The notes under the pieces are model-generated. The model ran no database searches, had not been told where the DNA came from, and saw only the letters and a list, made by a program, of their open reading frames with translations. The translations under genes were made by a program, and so were the position numbers. Below, piece by piece: positions 62,327 through 64,000 of a stretch of 64,000 nt of DNA. Where the stretch lies: NCBI RefSeq assembly GCF_002100145.1, contig NZ_JXQD01000024.1:64094-128093 (forward strand), in the 5' to 3' direction. How positions within the stretch are numbered: position 1 is the stretch's first letter; the number at the start of each line of letters is the position of its first letter. The DNA is from Vibrio sp. qd031 (GTDB lineage: Bacteria; Pseudomonadota; Gammaproteobacteria; Enterobacterales; Vibrionaceae).

Positions 62327-63019
62327 ATGGGTGAGCGCGCCAGTCACACTTCTGAACGAAATAACACCCGTTCAACCAAACATCGAATCAAACACTCAAA
62401 AAGACCAAGTTCCCGCTATAACAGCGACAAACGATTCAGTAAAAAAGCGACTAAGCCGATAGCGTCACTTGCACCCGGTGAACGAAAGATTGTTCTTCTC
62501 AACAAGCCTTTTGACGTACTGACACAGTTTACCGATGGTGATGGTCGAAAAACGTTAGCGGATTTTGTGCCGATTAAGGACGTATACCCTGCGGGTCGAT
62601 TAGACCGAGATAGCGAAGGATTAGTGCTGCTAACAAACGATGGCAAGCTTCAAGCTCAGTTGACCCAACCCAGTACTAAACAACCGAAAACCTACTGGGT
62701 TCAAGTAGAAGGTGATCCGGACGAGGCATCCCTAGAAAAGCTCAGAAAAGGGGTTGAATTGAAAGACGGCGTAACTGCGCCAGCCCTCATTGAACGGCTC
62801 GACGCCCCTTCATTGTGGGATAGAGAGCCTCCCGTGCGCTTTAGAGCCGCGATTCCCACCACCTGGTTAGCCATCACAATTACCGAAGGGCGCAACCGAC
62901 AGGTTAGGCGCATGACTGCCAATATTGGATTTCCTACCTTGCGTCTGATCCGAGTCTCAATAGGCCCTTATACACTCGACGGATTAGGTTTGGGCGAATA
63001 TCGTGTGCTTGAGGGTTGA
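62327..63019 (+). CDS. rluE: 23S rRNA pseudouridine(2457) synthase RluE
   Basis: Forms pseudouridine at one site of 23S rRNA near the peptidyl-transferase centre. A basic, low-complexity N-terminus (about 1-45) leads to the RsuA/RluE-type domain: [20 protein letters not shown], catalytic Asp in [20 protein letters not shown], and late [20 protein letters not shown]. No S4 domain is present, as in RluE. The ATG at 62327 follows GCAAGGTAGTTAAC. It precedes mnmA. Confidence 0.94.
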   Translation: MGERASHTSERNNTRSTKHRIKHSKRPSSRYNSDKRFSKKATKPIASLAPGERKIVLLNKPFDVLTQFTDGDGRKTLADFVPIKDVYPAGRLDRDSEGLVLLTNDGKLQAQLTQPSTKQPKTYWVQVEGDPDEASLEKLRKGVELKDGVTAPALIERLDAPSLWDREPPVRFRAAIPTTWLAITITEGRNRQVRRMTANIGFPTLRLIRVSIGPYTLDGLGLGEYRVLEG

Positions 63020-63120
63020 GTTTTAGAAACTAAACCACATATTGAAAAGTGTGATTTTGATCGCGGTACTGTCGATCGGTAAACCTTTCTGATAGAATCT
63101 GCGACCGTTAAAAATGTTAG

Positions 63121-64000
<880 letters not shown>

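Overview
The window is a 64 kb stretch of a gammaproteobacterial chromosome, most likely from a Vibrionaceae member (Vibrio or a close relative). The evidence is gene content and order: a vexIJK-type efflux operon beside pspABC/pspF and sapABCDF; cysS-ppiB-lpxH-(EAL/HDOD gene)-ychJ; an aat-bpt pair beside infA and clpA/clpS/cspD; a monomeric NADP isocitrate dehydrogenase; a VicH-like H-NS; and an NhaC-family transporter under a lysine riboswitch. No phage, insertion sequence, CRISPR array, rRNA or tRNA gene was seen. Almost everything is core chromosome.

Layout. 1-5.3 kb: an RluA-type pseudouridine synthase (cut by the window edge), a Na+-dependent amino-acid symporter, cardiolipin synthase and cystathionine beta-lyase. 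5.3-11.5 kb is the most accessory-looking part: a GntR regulator next to the broken remains of a fumarylacetoacetate-hydrolase gene, an EEP-fold hydrolase, a second PpiB paralogue embedded in decayed coding debris, a YugP-type membrane protease and a tandem universal stress protein. 11.7-25.6 kb is an envelope block: tag, vexKJI, pspCBA, pspF and sapABCDF. 25.9-31.4 kb: Mn-dependent pyrophosphatase, cmoB and a three-gene operon (retropepsin-like lipoprotein, membrane-bound inactive transglutaminase, RimK-like ATP-grasp ligase). 31.5-37.9 kb: tdk, cysS, ppiB, lpxH, an EAL-HDOD c-di-GMP protein, ychJ, a GDT1-type manganese exporter and an unknown small membrane protein. 38.1-45.4 kb: the complete histidine operon (hisLGDCBHAFIE) with a six-histidine attenuator peptide. 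45.5-64 kb: the riboswitch-controlled transporter, hns, gsk, topA, yciN, aroA, aat, bpt, infA, clpA, clpS, cspD, icd, rluE and the 5' part of mnmA.

How the genes fit together. PspF should activate a sigma-54 promoter (about 19113-19129) in front of pspABC. The Sap transporter follows pspF in the same direction, and the two-adaptor efflux operon lies just beyond pspC, so this is a contiguous inner-membrane stress region. Aat and Bpt attach Leu to N-degron substrates, ClpS captures them and ClpA unfolds them for ClpP, so nearly all of the bacterial N-end-rule pathway lies within about 4.2 kb.

Best candidate for something poorly described: the operon at 28135-31401. It joins an ATP-grasp amidoligase, a cysteine-free transglutaminase-like membrane protein and a DTGA-motif protease. 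The families and their linkage are known from comparative genomics, but I know of no established substrate. Other points worth a second look are a Walker B Glu-to-Gln change in SapF, a GSFTGS loop in PspF, a 44-bp repeat present twice, three tandem 13-bp repeats upstream of cspD, and several decayed genes. Coordinates and motif positions were read by hand. Family assignments rest on remembered family features, not on database searches.
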